Source: Prochloron sp. SulCav_FS08_3_32_3330
GTDB lineage: Bacteria > Cyanobacteriota > Cyanobacteriia > Cyanobacteriales > DYNF01
NCBI GenBank assembly: GCA_020721205.1
Contig: DYNF01000005.1
Location: 11,480 to 73,465, forward strand
Reading direction: 5' to 3'
Length of the DNA stretch: 61,986 nucleotides
The translations under genes were made by a program, and so were the position numbers. Below the pieces are notes generated by a model, which saw nothing but the letters and a program-made list of their open reading frames with translations, had not been told where the DNA came from and made no database searches. Below, in pieces: positions 61,951 to 61,986 of the stretch (position 1 is its first letter; the number at the start of each line of letters is the position of its first letter).

Positions 61951-61986
61951 AGTCAGAAAAGCCCTCACCCCCAGCCCCTCTCCCAC

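Overview
The window is a piece of chromosome from a low-GC, probably unicellular cyanobacterium. The evidence is psbB (photosystem II CP47), a ferredoxin-type sulfite reductase, an SphS/PhoR-like sensor kinase, many HIP1-type GCGATCGC sites, heptamer repeats and several protein families mostly known from cyanobacteria (DUF3143, DUF1997, DUF3352, TPS-CHAT proteins, AAA-WD40 proteins). A Geminocystis/Cyanobacterium-like genus would fit, but that is inference.

Layout. 1-4.2 kb: a tandem 12-mer, two exopolysaccharide genes, a SIMPL protein, heptamer repeats and tRNA-Ala(GGC). 4.3-9 kb: a VOC protein, an ABC exporter, an M16 protein and a small antitoxin-like gene. 9.3-12.4 kb: two steps of phosphonate (2-aminoethylphosphonate) synthesis, split by a nuclease-toxin/immunity-like pair. 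12.6-21.9 kb: a hybrid histidine kinase, J-domain/DUF3143, sir, a phosphodiesterase, a GPH transporter and DUF3352. 24.5-31.5 kb: a membrane protein, a 1715-residue TPS-TPR-CHAT protein and a TPR protein. 31.7-36 kb: hpnH, then a B12 riboswitch and cbiMNQO cobalt transporter. 37-45 kb: LptB and LptF/G, a DUF4157 protein, an APC permease, a lipoprotein, a sensor kinase and a phosphoesterase. 45.6-56 kb: GH57, DUF1997, a cytidylyltransferase-like gene, a vapB-like gene with a broken vapC, recJ and AAA-WD40. 56-62 kb: psbB, an unlisted 55-residue gene, an Rpn-type nuclease, and pncB with nadD.

The most unusual region is 22.0-24.5 kb, a one-direction cassette made of RNA, ORF, RNA, ORF, RNA. A consensus-like promoter sits inside an 11-bp inverted repeat. 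It is followed by (1) a tRNA-Asp(GUC)-like gene and, directly after it, a circularly permuted tRNA-like fold resembling the tRNA domain of tmRNA; (2) an unrecognised coiled-coil protein with a perfect Shine-Dalgarno sequence but no ATG; (3) a roughly 285-nt RNA closed by a 15-bp long-range stem and holding a tRNA-Lys(UUU)-like cloverleaf; (4) a TIGR02452-type (microbial PARG/macro) protein; (5) a roughly 217-nt RNA closed by a 12-bp stem. This last RNA carries a copy of the 23S sarcin-ricin loop followed by an ungapped 56-nt likeness of the 23S GTPase-associated centre (L11-binding domain), with compensatory stem changes. The order is opposite to that in 23S rRNA, so it is not a simple rRNA fragment. 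I propose a system of translation-machinery mimics, possibly decoys for, or sensors of, tRNA- and rRNA-attacking toxins. The structures are read from the sequence; the function is inference.

At least six repeat families fill the gaps: a roughly 160-180 bp multi-hairpin MITE-like element (family A, eight copies), a roughly 60-bp palindrome (family B), heptamer repeats (family C), a GTAGAGAC palindrome (family D), a 141-bp palindromic MITE-like element (family E) and an ATGAGGTACA inverted repeat (family F). One family A copy sits inside a family B copy, and another separates cbiN from cbiQ.
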